Part shown: one piece after another, positions 50,832 through 59,321 of the stretch | How positions within the stretch are numbered: position 1 is the first letter of the stretch | Layout of the letters: every line of letters begins with the position of its first letter | Source of the DNA: [Actinomadura] parvosata subsp. kistnae | GTDB lineage: Bacteria; Actinomycetota; Actinomycetes; Streptosporangiales; Streptosporangiaceae | Direction of reading: 5' to 3' | Length of the DNA: 64,000 bases | NCBI RefSeq assembly: GCF_900323885.1 | Contig: NZ_OOHJ01000012.1 | Location: 20,071-84,070 of the forward strand | Position numbers and translations under genes: made by a program | The notes under the pieces: generated by a model | Databases searched by the model: none | What the model was told of the DNA's origin: nothing | What the model saw: only the letters and a program-made list of their open reading frames with translations

Positions 50832-51412
50832 GCGAGATACCTCCTGAGCTGGACCTTGGCTCGCATCACACGAGTCTTCACAGTCCCCAGCGGTACGCCA
50901 AGAAGATCGGCGGCTTCTCGATGAGTGAGGCCGTCGAGTACGGTCGCCTCGATGGCGGCCCGCAGATCGGGCGACAGGCACGCCAGCGCGCTGGACAGAT
51001 CGCCATGCTCCACGCCTACGAGAACGGTGTCCTCAGCCGACTGCATGATCAGAGGCTCTGGGGTCATCCTGGCCAGCAGGATGGTCTGCTGCGCGCTGCG
51101 GGAGCGGCGCAGCGCCGAAATAAGCCTGCGGATCGCGATGGTCCAGATCCAAGCAGCCGCCTCACCACTTGCGGCGTCGAAGCGGCGGGCGTCCCGCCAG
51201 ATGGCAACGAAGGTGTCCTGGACGGCCTCGTCCACCAGGTCAGGGTTGGCGGATCGGCGTGCCAGCCGTGCCCTCAGCCAAGGCGCATGCCTGTGGTGCA
51301 GAAGCTTCAGCGCCTCCACCTCATCCGCGGCGACGGCCGCCAGTAGTTCTGCGTCATCGCTGTGCGAACCCACCGGAGGCGGTTCCCGGCGCCGGGCAGG
51401 AAATATGGTCAC
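50828..51412 (-). CDS. ECF-type sigma factor
   Basis: A 194-residue sigma factor. Region 2: ADEVEALKLLHHRHAPWLRA, DLVDEAVQDTFVAIWRDARR and AAAWIWTIAIRRLISALRRS. Region 4: LSPDLRAAIEATVLDGLTHR, EAADLLGVPLGTVKTRVMRA and KVQLRRYLA. Resembles ECF factors paired with zinc anti-sigmas (SigK/SigE type). The GTG at 51412 is chosen because AGAGG lies close upstream and sequence further up loses coding bias. First gene of a five-gene operon in which every junction overlaps. Confidence 0.92.
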   Translation of the reverse strand: MTIFPARRREPPPVGSHSDDAELLAAVAADEVEALKLLHHRHAPWLRARLARRSANPDLVDEAVQDTFVAIWRDARRFDAASGEAAAWIWTIAIRRLISALRRSRSAQQTILLARMTPEPLIMQSAEDTVLVGVEHGDLSSALACLSPDLRAAIEATVLDGLTHREAADLLGVPLGTVKTRVMRAKVQLRRYLA

Positions 51413-52678
51413 GCCTCTGTTATCGCAGGCAATGTCACAATCGGTTCCGTCCTGCCGACCCAACTTCGGGCGATGCCCCGGAAGGCCACTGCGCACCAGC
51501 TTGCCGAATAGGGGAAGGACACGATGTGCCCGGACAGGCTGGGCGAACCTGCCTCAGCCGACCGTCACCTCGAGCCGATCGCCCGTGGCAGCCCGTCCAG
51601 CCTGCGACCTAACACGCGATGCCGCCGATCGCGACTACAGGGAGTACGGGCTCACTCCCGACCGGTGAAGCGCCGGACAGCCTCCCTGATCAAGCGGGAG
51701 GACCTGGACGTTGCGCTGCTGGCTGCTTGCGAGGGCCATAGGCAAGAATGAGCCCATTTACTTCAGGAAACAGCCCTTCCGCGAGGTACCTGACCTCCAT
51801 CCGTCTCACGCACCCAGGTCAGCGTGCGTGTCCAGCCGGCCGATTCCTGCCGAAATCACTTCACGAAAGGTGGTCGGGCTTCCCGAGCGGCTCGAACCGG
51901 CCGACGATAGCGTGTCCGCGTGGACCGAGCGCTACCTCGATCTGGCCGTGCGCGGGGTCCGCTCGGCGGAGGTCACCGCCAAGATCTCCCGGAACTATGG
52001 CGGGCCGCCACCCCCGGTTCGGCGGGTCGTGAGAAGCAGCGGCCGCACAAGTATCGGACCCCACGGCACGCCAGGGGCCCGCTACTCGTGCGGACGCCGG
52101 GGTAACCGGCGGGAACACCCGCCATCAACGACGTCCATAACGTCGATCAATGCTCAACCTCAACCGCTGTTCCATTGCTCCCCGAGGCCGAACTGAACCC
52201 ACGCCAGCGCATCAACAACGCCCGAGCCAACGCGCGGGCGTTGTTGCATCACCGCTCCGACCAGCTAAAACACGGCCCAGCGATCGTTCAGCGATGGCTG
52301 GGCTCGCCGGCCGGTCGATGCCTTCGATGGTGCGGAAGTCGCGCTGGAAGCCGTCGGGGAGGGCGACCAGCGCCTTCTGGTATGCCTGGCTCTCGTATGC
52401 CGCGACGGGTCTGTTCAACGCTGTCGAACTCGATCAGAACGACGCGTTGCGTGATTCCGGCCTCGTGGGCGACGACTCGACTGCCACGGGACGGGATCCG
52501 GATAAGACCCGCCCGCTCCCAGCCTGGACAGCCGGACCGGCCGGACACATCCGACTTCGCATGGACAATCAGATCGATCGATCCCGGCGACGGGTGCTTG
52601 TCATGGTGGGGTGAATCGCCGTTGTCGTGGCCAGGGCCGGGCGACCGTTTCCCGGGGGCAGCCCCGGTGCTGTTTGCA
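51413..52678. other. Gene-poor stretch with recombinase and DUF1330 remnants
   Basis: Nearly 1.3 kb without an intact gene. A plus-strand frame at about 51900-52010 reads VSAWTERYLDLAVRGVRSAE VTAKIS, like the N-terminal SAM-type domain of actinobacterial tyrosine recombinases, then breaks. A plus-strand frame near 52175-52260 reads AELNPRQRINNARANARALL without context. A DUF1330 remnant is listed separately. The first 100 bases hold the promoter of the sigma operon, not resolved. Confidence 0.45.
52290..52500 (-). pseudogene. DUF1330-family protein remnant, frameshifted
   Basis: One frame has RVVAHEAGITQRVVLIEFDS VEQ and the next has VAAYESQAYQKALVALPDGF QRDFRTIEGID. Joined, they follow the DUF1330 pattern (valine-rich beta strand ending in EF-S-E, then Y-S-YQKA and a final beta strand with EGID). 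The two halves are offset by a frameshift near 52420, and no start with a ribosome site is found. Confidence 0.6.
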
Positions 52679-53847
52679 TCACAGCAGGTTGTCCTCGGGT
52701 GAGTCGGCCCACCGATCGACGTCCTCTTCGAAGTAGCCCCACAGCACGGTGGAGTTCTCCTTCCAGCCGCCGCGCCGGGCGATGGTGAGCGGGTCGACGC
52801 CGGCGGCGCGGGCGGCGGAGGCGTAGCCCCGGCGCAGAGAGTGTCCCGAGAATTGGCGGCGCAGGCCCTCGATGCGGTCGGCCTTCAGACCGGCGCGCTC
52901 GGCGGCTGCGGCGATGATGTTGTCGACGGCGCGTATCGACAGCCGTCCTTCGGGGTCGCCGATGGGGCGGCCACCGCGTCGCATCGCGACGCCGAGGTTG
53001 CCGTGCTGGTCGATGCGGACGAACAGCGGTCCGTGGGTACGGCCGCGCGTGGCAAGGGTGGCCATCCAGGCGGTCAGGGCGTGCACCACGCACACCTCTT
53101 CGTCGCTTTTGTGGCGTTTGAGCGCGTGGTTCTGCAGTTCCCTGGTCTTGCTGCGATACAACCGCACGCTGAGCCCTCTTGGGTGGCGGGCGACGTGTTC
53201 GATGTTGACGGCGAGGAGTTCGGCTTCGCGGCCGCCGACACGGAGCCCGAGCAGCAGCAGCGCTGCGTCGCGTTGTCCGACAGCGGTGTCGCGGTCGAGG
53301 GTGGCCAGCATGGCGCGCAGGTCGCCGGGGGTGACGGCGACCGCGCGGCGGGGTGAGGCCTTGGGGTCGCCGGTGCGGGCCAGGTGGTCGCGGTAGCCGG
53401 TGAGGATCCGGTTGGCGGCGGTTCGGTCGGGCACCTGCAGTCCCGCGCCAGCGTGCCGGACCCGGATGGAGGAGATGGCCTGGCTGACGGTGCCCGGCGC
53501 GAGACGTCGGGTGTAGGCCAGATGACGGGCGTATTCGGCGAGCGTCGCCGCGGTGGCGGGCAGCGCGGTGCGACCGACGTCGGCTTGGGCACACCAAGCG
53601 GCGAAAGCGGCCCAGTCGCGGGCGTGCGCGGCGCGGGTGTTGTCGCTGACCCACGCTCGATCGCCCCGGCGGTCGCGGCCGAGACGGTGTGGTCGACCGA
53701 CGCATGGACCACGGGCCGCTCCCCGGTGGTGCGGCCGCCCGGCACGCTGAGCGCGCGCGGCAGCACCACGCCGTCCGACGCGGGCTCCATGACGGCCGCA
53801 GAAGCCGGTACCGGCGCCGGGGCTTCTCCCCCATCGTCATTGATCAT
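52679..53847 (-). pseudogene. Tyrosine recombinase/integrase, frameshifted near 53657
   Basis: The catalytic half is intact from about 53650 to 52679. The SAM-like core-binding domain is DNTRAAHARDWAAFAAWCAQ and LAPGTVSQAISSIRVRHAG. The catalytic domain is AALLLLGLRVGGREAELLAV (first Arg), then FSGHSLRRGYASAARAAGVD (His-x-x-Arg box), GGWKENSTVLWGYFEEDVDR with the nucleophile Tyr. The N-terminal 64 residues from ATG 53847 (INDDGGEAPAPVPASAAV...AGAIE) are in another frame. A four-base loss or equivalent indel at the GAGC junction explains this. GAGGGGG lies ten bases before ATG 53847. Divergent from the coiled-coil gene across an AT-rich spacer. Confidence 0.82.
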
Positions 53848-54000
53848 GACACTGGAGCCCCCTCAACGCCTCGCCACTGTGATCTTGTCACTTCCGATAT
53901 GGAGAACATATCGGAAGCGAGCATGGCTAGCAATACTCATATGCTTATTCTCTTCTGATTGCACATAGGGTTATGCTTATTCTGATGCTACGCTTTGATC
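53848..54000. promoter_or_regulatory. Repeat-bearing AT-rich spacer between recombinase and coiled-coil genes
   Basis: Contains a perfect 11-bp inverted repeat, CTTCCGATATG (53891-53901) and CATATCGGAAG (53907-53917), with a 5-bp centre. It also contains a direct repeat ATGCTTATTCT at 53941-53951 and 53973-53983 (32-bp period). AT content is much higher than the rest of the window. TACGCT at 53989-53994 lies exactly seven bases before ATG 54001, a -10 element for a leaderless transcript. The inverted repeat has the size and form of a tyrosine-recombinase core site or a shared operator. Confidence 0.7.
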
Positions 54001-55398
54001 ATGAGTGAGAGCATCGCGGGCGACAGCGTGCCGGATCCGCTACAGCCCCCGAAAGAGGCCGCGGACGACGCGCCCCGTCCGCCGCGCCACGCCGAACCCC
54101 CCGCAGCGCAGGCCCGCGCGTCCGCCGACGCACCCCGCGGCGGGCCCGGGCACAGCGGCGACTGCCTGGCCACCGAGACCGACGATCCGCTCAGGCAGTG
54201 CAAGCGGCTCAACTGCCGCAGGGCCAAGCCCGAACGGGCGCCCGGCAAGGGCGGGCCGCCGCGCCTGTACTGCTGCAAGCTCTGCGCCAACGCGGCCGCC
54301 CGGGACACCGAGGCCGCCCCCGAGGCGGCCGCCACGCACGCCGCGGTGACCGCCTTCACCGCGGCCGCCGGCGAGGTGCAGGCCAAGCTGCAGGCCCGCG
54401 ACGCCCAGCTGGCCGCCGAGCGCGAGGACCTGCATCGCCTGGCCGAACAGCTCGATCAGGTACGCCGCGCGATGCAGCGGCAACTGGCTCAGGCGGAGGA
54501 ACGAGCCCGGGCCGCCGAAGAGCAGCAGCTCGCCGCCGAGGAGGGCCGTCGACAAGCTCACGAGCAGCGCGATCAGGCCAAGCGGGAACGGCAGGCAGCC
54601 CTCACCGCGCAGCGCGAAGCCGAGGCAGAACGCGACCGGGCCCGGCAACAACGCGACGACACCGAAGAGCAGTGGCGTGACGACCTGCGCGACCTTGGCC
54701 GCCAGATCGGCGAACTGGTCAACGCTCAGCAGAGCGCCGAAGCGCACGCCACAAGGCAGGCCGAGCAGATCGGAAAGCTGGAGGCGCAGTTGCGCGAGGC
54801 CACCGGCCGGGCCGAGAGTACCGCCGCCAGGCTGGCCGAGCAGGACGGCGAACTGCGCCTGCTCACCGAGCGGCTGAATGGGGCCGAACGGCGTCACGAT
54901 GACATGGCGGCCGAGCTCGCCCAGGCCAAGACGGCGCTGGAGGAGACGACCGGCAAACTGGAACACCTGCGCGAGGAAGCGACGCAGGAGCGGCGCCGCC
55001 TGCAGGACGAGCGCGAAGCGATGCGCCGGGAACGTGACCAGGAGCGCCAGGCCCGGACTGCGGCCGAGACCGCGGCGGCCACGCGCGTCACCGCAGCCGA
55101 GACCCGCCTGCAGGTCACCCTTGAGACGCTGCAGCAGGCCCGCCACCAGCTCGCCGCCGCCCAGGCGGCCGCCGGGCTGGCGCTGCCCGAGCTGGTCGAC
55201 CTCAGCGGCGACCTCGGCGACGGGGTTCGGGGCGTGCAACTGTCCGACGCCGGCGTCGAGCTTGTCGCCCGGCACCCGGACGGCACCGTGACGCTGCACG
55301 GGCGCCACTCCCCGGTCCCGCTGGGTGATCCCGAGCACGCCGCCGCTGCTGGCCGGGCCGTGGCCGCCGCGATCCTCGCCGCCTCCACCCACCCTTAG
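54001..55398 (+). CDS. Zinc-finger coiled-coil protein (KfrA/TnpC-like)
   Basis: A 465-residue protein in three parts. Residues 1-60 are proline- and alanine-rich and disordered. Residues 67-95 form a zinc-ribbon-like motif, Cys67-x4-Cys72 and Cys91-x3-Cys95, the last in YCCKLCANAA. Residues about 120-410 are an almost unbroken coiled coil of Glu/Arg/Ala/Gln heptads (LAEQLDQVRRAMQRQLAQAE; QREAEAERDRARQQRDDTEE). A short folded C-terminal domain follows (LVDLSGDLGDGVRGVQLSDA; HPDGTVTLHGRHSP). The build recalls KfrA-type plasmid DNA-binding proteins or the TnpC helper of Tn554. It is divergent from a tyrosine recombinase. Start 54001 has no Shine-Dalgarno but an ideal leaderless -10. Confidence 0.75.
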   Translation: MSESIAGDSVPDPLQPPKEAADDAPRPPRHAEPPAAQARASADAPRGGPGHSGDCLATETDDPLRQCKRLNCRRAKPERAPGKGGPPRLYCCKLCANAAARDTEAAPEAAATHAAVTAFTAAAGEVQAKLQARDAQLAAEREDLHRLAEQLDQVRRAMQRQLAQAEERARAAEEQQLAAEEGRRQAHEQRDQAKRERQAALTAQREAEAERDRARQQRDDTEEQWRDDLRDLGRQIGELVNAQQSAEAHATRQAEQIGKLEAQLREATGRAESTAARLAEQDGELRLLTERLNGAERRHDDMAAELAQAKTALEETTGKLEHLREEATQERRRLQDEREAMRRERDQERQARTAAETAAATRVTAAETRLQVTLETLQQARHQLAAAQAAAGLALPELVDLSGDLGDGVRGVQLSDAGVELVARHPDGTVTLHGRHSPVPLGDPEHAAAAGRAVAAAILAASTHP

Positions 55399-55689
55399 AT
55401 CGGTTCAGCAGGAAGGCGCCGATCCCCCTCCCCCGGCCACCGCGCGATCCTCGTCCAGCGGAAAGGGCAGACCCAGCAGGGTGCGGGGGCTCAGCAGCAA
55501 TCGAACGGCCAGCGGCGTTAGCGAGCCGGTTGGGGCGGGCACGTTCGTCCGACGAGCACCGAAACGATCATCTACCTAGTCATACGCCTACGAGCCTTCT
55601 CCCTGATCTCCTGTGGCAGCGAGTCGGCGGCCAGCAACTGCGTCAGGAGGTCCGGTTCGAGCGCCACACAGGACACCGGGGTTTGAGTG
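55399..55689. other. Non-coding stretch with a possible short coding tail
   Basis: On the minus strand at about 55577-55680 a frame reads CVALEPDLLTQLLAADSLPQ EIREKARRRMTR and stops, with coding character but no start independent of the neighbouring gene. No function is suggested. Confidence 0.3.
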
Positions 55690-56559
55690 TCAGCCGCGTC
55701 GGATCCGCTGAAGGGTCTTCCCGTTCGCGTCAGTGACGATAAGCGCTGCCGTTGTGACGTCGGAAGGGAGTTTCACAGCCCAAACCCCGTACCCCGCTCC
55801 GACGCTCCGCGCGACGCTTCCCGTAATTTTGCGCCCATCCGTGGTGACCGCCATGATCCCGTGAACCTCGGCCCTGGCGATGCCGAAGAAGATTCTTCCC
55901 AGGGCGTTCACGCGCTCCTGTTCATCAATGAGTCTGCGCAGTTGCTCCGAAGTGGCATCGGGATGGAGGGCTCGCACCTGCTTCGGGTCCCGAATGCCCC
56001 ACGTGGAGCCCTGCGTACGAGCGAACTCCTTGGCATTGAGCGGAGGAAACCCGGCGCAGGTAGCGCCGAGCGAATCCCACGCGTTGCACAGGACAACATC
56101 TTTCGCGTCGGCGGTTGACGGCCGGCCCAGCCACATCCAGATCGGTATCTCCGGCATGGAGGCGATCTTCCCGACAGGTGGGTACTTCTTCTTCAACTTC
56201 TTGAACCCCGCACCGGACGGCTCCGCCTTGGCCACCACAGACGGTTCAGTGGGTGCCGCACCGGTGGGCACGGCGAGGGTGACGCCATCGCGCTGTCCCG
56301 GTTGCGGGACAGCGAGCCAGGTCACTGTGACGGCCAGGCACACCGACAGCGCCGAGATCGCAGCGGCGCCTGTCCGGCGGCGGCGTGTCGCGGCCGGCCC
56401 GGCCAGACTCAGCCCCCACACCGGCCGGATGCGGCGGGCCCGCGGACGCCTGCTCCCGCCCATGTGACCCGCCAGGCGGGAGCGGGCCGCGCCGATGGAC
56501 TCCGGAGCCGCCCCCGGCAGCGCGTCGTGATAGCGGCGCAGCTCCTGCAAGTCTTCCAT
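55690..56559 (-). CDS. CU044_5270-like membrane protein behind an ECF sigma gene
   Basis: A 289-residue protein. The cytosolic segment starts EDLQELRRYHDALPGAAPES, a helix motif common to CU044_5270 proteins (D-L-x-x-L-R-x-Y). A basic stretch and one transmembrane helix at about 65-84 (AAAISALSVCLAVTVTWLAV) follow. The external domain has FKKLKKKYPPVGKIASMPEI, WGIRDPKQVRALHPDATSEQ and a beta-rich end (VWAVKLPSDVTTAALIVTDA NGKTLQRI). It starts three bases after the sigma stop, so co-translation is likely. Regulatory role inferred from position and topology. Confidence 0.82.
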   Translation of the reverse strand: MEDLQELRRYHDALPGAAPESIGAARSRLAGHMGGSRRPRARRIRPVWGLSLAGPAATRRRRTGAAAISALSVCLAVTVTWLAVPQPGQRDGVTLAVPTGAAPTEPSVVAKAEPSGAGFKKLKKKYPPVGKIASMPEIPIWMWLGRPSTADAKDVVLCNAWDSLGATCAGFPPLNAKEFARTQGSTWGIRDPKQVRALHPDATSEQLRRLIDEQERVNALGRIFFGIARAEVHGIMAVTTDGRKITGSVARSVGAGYGVWAVKLPSDVTTAALIVTDANGKTLQRIRRG

Positions 56560-56562
56560 GAT

Positions 56563-57156
56563 TCAGACCCCCTTCGCCGCGTGACCCAGTGTCTTGCGTA
56601 GTTTGGTTCTGGCCCGATGCACCCGGGAGCTGACAGTGCCGATCGGGATGTCCAGGGCGAAGGCCACCTCCGCGTAGCTGAGGTCGGCGCAGGCCACGAG
56701 CATCAACGCGTCGCGGTCGCCCCGGGACAGGCTCTGCAGGCCGCGTGCCAGCCGGGGGCTGAGCTGCTCGGCGGTCACCCGGTCGGTGACGCGGTCGGCG
56801 TGGCCCTCCACGTCGTCGCGGGCAGCCGAGCGGCTGAGAGCCCGGTAGAGGCGGAGCTCGCCGCGGCGGTGACGGCCGATGAGGTTGGTGGCGATGCCGT
56901 ACAGCCAGGCCTTGGCCTCCGGTCGGGTCAGGTCGTAGCGGTCACGCTGATCGAATGCGGCCAGGAACGTCTCCGCGGCCACGTCGTCGGCGGCGCCGGG
57001 CCCGAGCCGGGCGGCGGCGTAGCGATGGATCGTGGTGAAGTACCGGTCGAAGATCATCGAGAACCACTCCGGCTCGTGCCGCGAGTTCGCGATGACCGAC
57101 GCGTCGTCCGCCTCCGCGGCCAGCCGTGTGGCGGGATATGAAGAAGGGTCATGCAT
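56563..57156 (-). CDS. ECF-type sigma factor
   Basis: A 197-residue sigma factor. Region 2: WFSMIFDRYFTTIHRYAAAR, GAADDVAAETFLAAFDQRDR and EAKAWLYGIATNLIGRHRRG. Region 4: LQSLSRGDRDALMLVACADL, SYAEVAFALDIPIGTVSSRV and HRARTKLRKTLG. Very similar in layout to the factor at 39401, with the same partner family downstream. GAAAGG lies six bases before ATG 57156. The next gene (anti-sigma candidate) follows after three bases. Confidence 0.93.
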   Translation of the reverse strand: MHDPSSYPATRLAAEADDASVIANSRHEPEWFSMIFDRYFTTIHRYAAARLGPGAADDVAAETFLAAFDQRDRYDLTRPEAKAWLYGIATNLIGRHRRGELRLYRALSRSAARDDVEGHADRVTDRVTAEQLSPRLARGLQSLSRGDRDALMLVACADLSYAEVAFALDIPIGTVSSRVHRARTKLRKTLGHAAKGV

Positions 57157-57534
57157 CCGGCGCCTTTCTCGAAAGAGGGTCGGCGCTGATTGCCCGATGC
57201 GGGCGTCCTTGTTCGCGCATATTTCGCGGAGCCCGCCGGAGAGCGATGATGATCAGCGTCCCGCCATGGCCGGCAGCGCCCCCACGCCGATCAGCCGCGG
57301 CAGGTCACTGTACCCGGTGTACCGCTACGCGGGCGGACCAGAGATCGGCGGCCGCTGTTGGGCGGTGTGTTGAAGATCCCATCTAAGCAGGAGTAGGGGG
57401 TGTTCGGTCATCTGTCAACTACAGGCCAGCGTCTTCGGCGGTCGTAGCCTTCGGGGTCGGCGCGCGGTCTTGAGCGGTCAGGCGGGCGAGCTGCTCTCGG
57501 GAGGCGTGTGCTGCCGCTGTTTGCGTGACCCGCC
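57157..57534. other. Non-coding region upstream of the sigma gene
   Basis: About 380 bases that include the sigma promoter region on the minus strand. A slightly AT-richer patch (AAATATGCGCGAACAAGG on the minus strand near 57210-57227) might hold a -35/-10, but I cannot assign one. No gene seen. Confidence 0.4.
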
Positions 57535-58130
57535 ATGATCGCAGAGCCAGTGAGGCGGTACCGGACGCGGCGCTTCATCCTGCGCCGGCCGCGAGCCGTC
57601 GGGGAAGTGGCGGCCGTCGCCCGGCTGCGAGGCTGGACCTTCGCCGGCCAAAGGCCCGGCGGGGCGGGCAAGCTGCCCCTCATCCTGCTGGAGGGCGGCC
57701 TGCCCGGCTTCCAGGTGTCGTACATCGAGCACGACGGCCCCGCCCTGTGCGGCATCGTTATCGACAGCTCTCTGGCCCCCGAACCCCTCGGCGGGCTCGC
57801 CACCGCCGTCCAGGGCCCGCTCGTCCCCTGCTCACCGAGCTCCCGGACGACATCGACCATGAGGCCGACCGCGTGCTCGCCCTGCGGGCGGGCCGGCCTA
57901 AGTACTTCGAGCGGGGCAGAGCCCGCCTTCCTGGCCCGCTTCTCCGCAGCCGCCGAGGGCCCGAACCCGGCATCCGCGAGCTCGCCGCCCGGGCAGCGAA
58001 GCTTCTCCCCCGCATGCGCCCGCCAGGCGGGCCCGCCCTGATGAACGTCCCCGACCTGTTCCCCCACGGCGCCACCGAACTCCACCGCATCGCCATGCAA
58101 CAGCTCGCCCCCCTCATGGGCGATGCCTGA
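57535..58130 (+). pseudogene. Unidentified protein with several compensating frameshifts
   Basis: The first 95 codons read well: VRRYRTRRFILRRPRAVGEV, ARLRGWTFAGQRPGGAGKLP and VSYIEHDGPALCGIVIDSSL. Coding character then moves to a second frame near 57825 (LLTELPDDIDHEADRVLALR). It returns to the first near 57910 (AEPAFLARFSAAAEGPNP) and to the second again near 57965 (GIRELAARAAKLLPRMR; MNVPDLFPHGATELHRIAMQ), ending at TGA 58130. A reconstructed product would be about 195 residues; I know no family. Three shifts in 600 bases suggest decay or poor sequence. Confidence 0.5.
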
Positions 58131-58391
58131 GCCTCCGCTCCGGCTCGCGCGCCGAGAGCTCGAGCCGGCATCGGCCCGGCCTCCCGCCCCTTCGACGCAC
58201 CGCGTCGGAACCGCCGGCGATCAGGGCGTACCGGTGAAGACGCCCGGTGCTCGCCCCGCATCGAGCAGGATGCGCCGCCGGCGCCGGCCCGTTAAAGTTC
58301 GCGATCAACGACATGTCTCCACGTCCGGGGCTCCCCATGCCTCAGGCGGCGAGCACGTCGGGCCGACGTCGAAGCGCACCCGAGGACGTGA
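58131..58391. other. Short non-coding stretch before the metallopeptidase gene
   Basis: No gene or hairpin supported. GAGGA at 58382-58386 is the likely ribosome-binding site of the next gene. Confidence 0.4.
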
Positions 58392-58991
58392 GTGACCAGC
58401 CAGAGCAGAGGACGGCCAAGATGGCTGCACGTCGGAGCACTCGAGGAGCGCCTGCACCGGGCGTGGGAGCCGGGAACGTTCCCTCCCGCCGAAACCCTGC
58501 TGGCGATCATGACGTTGTCCGCCGTGCCACGTGCCCTGGGCACCCGTCTGGCCGCTCACCTGCACGGCGGCATCGTCGTCGGGCCCGGCGCCGTACCGGA
58601 TCTCCCGGGCTTCGAGCAGCTACGCGGCATGCCACTGCCCGCTCAGCAAGGAGGATGGGAGCGCAGCGCCGGCGTCTACGATCCGGCGCGGCGCGCGATC
58701 GGCGTGGGCAGCGTGCCCTCGCCCTCGGTAAGCGTGGCCGGGCACGAGCTCGGGCACGCCACGGACGACATGGACGCCATGCCCTCGCACGGCCCGTTCT
58801 GGACGGCGCTGCACGCCTCGAACGCCGAGCGGCTGGCGCCGCCCTACCGCGCCATGGTCACCGAGCTGTACGCCGAGGCGTTCGCCTGCGTGCTGGTGCG
58901 CCGGGCGCGGCGCCTGATTCAGCTGTTCGGCGACGAGCATGCCGCCCAGCAGGCCTACCTGTGGTTCGCCGGACGGTATGGGATCGGCTGA
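58392..58991 (+). CDS. Putative zinc metallopeptidase, gluzincin type (anthrax-lethal-factor-like)
   Basis: A 199-residue protein with an HExxH zinc site: SVSVAGHELGHATDDMDAMP, ligands His118 and His122 with catalytic Glu119. Forty residues later comes RAMVTELYAEAFACVLVRRA, where Glu162 is the probable third ligand (E-x-x-AEAFA), the arrangement of ATLF/M34-like gluzincins. The upstream core YDPARRAIGVGSVPSP forms the edge strand. No signal peptide or membrane helix, so it acts in the cytosol or is exported by a non-classical route. GTG 58392 lies five bases after GAGGA. Two small genes follow on the same strand. Family inferred from motif order; substrate unknown. Confidence 0.72.
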   Translation: MTSQSRGRPRWLHVGALEERLHRAWEPGTFPPAETLLAIMTLSAVPRALGTRLAAHLHGGIVVGPGAVPDLPGFEQLRGMPLPAQQGGWERSAGVYDPARRAIGVGSVPSPSVSVAGHELGHATDDMDAMPSHGPFWTALHASNAERLAPPYRAMVTELYAEAFACVLVRRARRLIQLFGDEHAAQQAYLWFAGRYGIG

Positions 58992-59080
58992 GCAGCTCCA
59001 GCCTCTGGCAATGCCCGGCCGGGCCGCTATCCTGGACAGGACAGGACAGCGTGACGGATGAGACGGAAGGGATGCAGCAT

Positions 59081-59296
59081 ATGACCGCGATCAAGCTGGC
59101 CGGCGGCGTCCTTCGCGTGCCCACCCACACCGTGCTGCCCGACGGGGTCCACATCGACAGCACGCGCGACATCACGCCCGACGACCCCGACTACCAGGAA
59201 TGGCTGCCGTACGCCATCGACGAAGCGGACTCCTGGCATGGTGACCCCGACGACGAGACCATCCTGAGCCGCTGGCGAGCCGCGGCCAGCGCGTGA
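59081..59296 (+). CDS. Small acidic conserved-type protein
   Basis: A 71-residue protein: TAIKLAGGVLRVPTHTVLPD, DITPDDPDYQEWLPYAIDEA and DPDDETILSRWRAAASA. Strongly acidic, no cysteines, predicted beta strands then a helix; I do not recognise the family. GGAAGG lies ten bases before ATG 59081; a longer form from GTG 59051 is possible. It starts 89 bases after the metallopeptidase gene, same strand, so the two may be co-transcribed. A role as inhibitor or partner is speculation. Confidence 0.6.
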   Translation: MTAIKLAGGVLRVPTHTVLPDGVHIDSTRDITPDDPDYQEWLPYAIDEADSWHGDPDDETILSRWRAAASA

Positions 59297-59321
59297 CCTC
59301 GCCGCCCGCCGCCGGCGGTGC

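Noticed and set aside
52569..53840. 423-codon frame over the recombinase
   Set aside because: Proline/arginine-rich translation offset from the frame that holds the recombinase catalytic motifs; a shadow.
55690..57156. Treating 55690-57156 as one sigma-anti-sigma fusion
   Set aside because: A stop codon and three bases separate two complete proteins, each with its own domain set and start.
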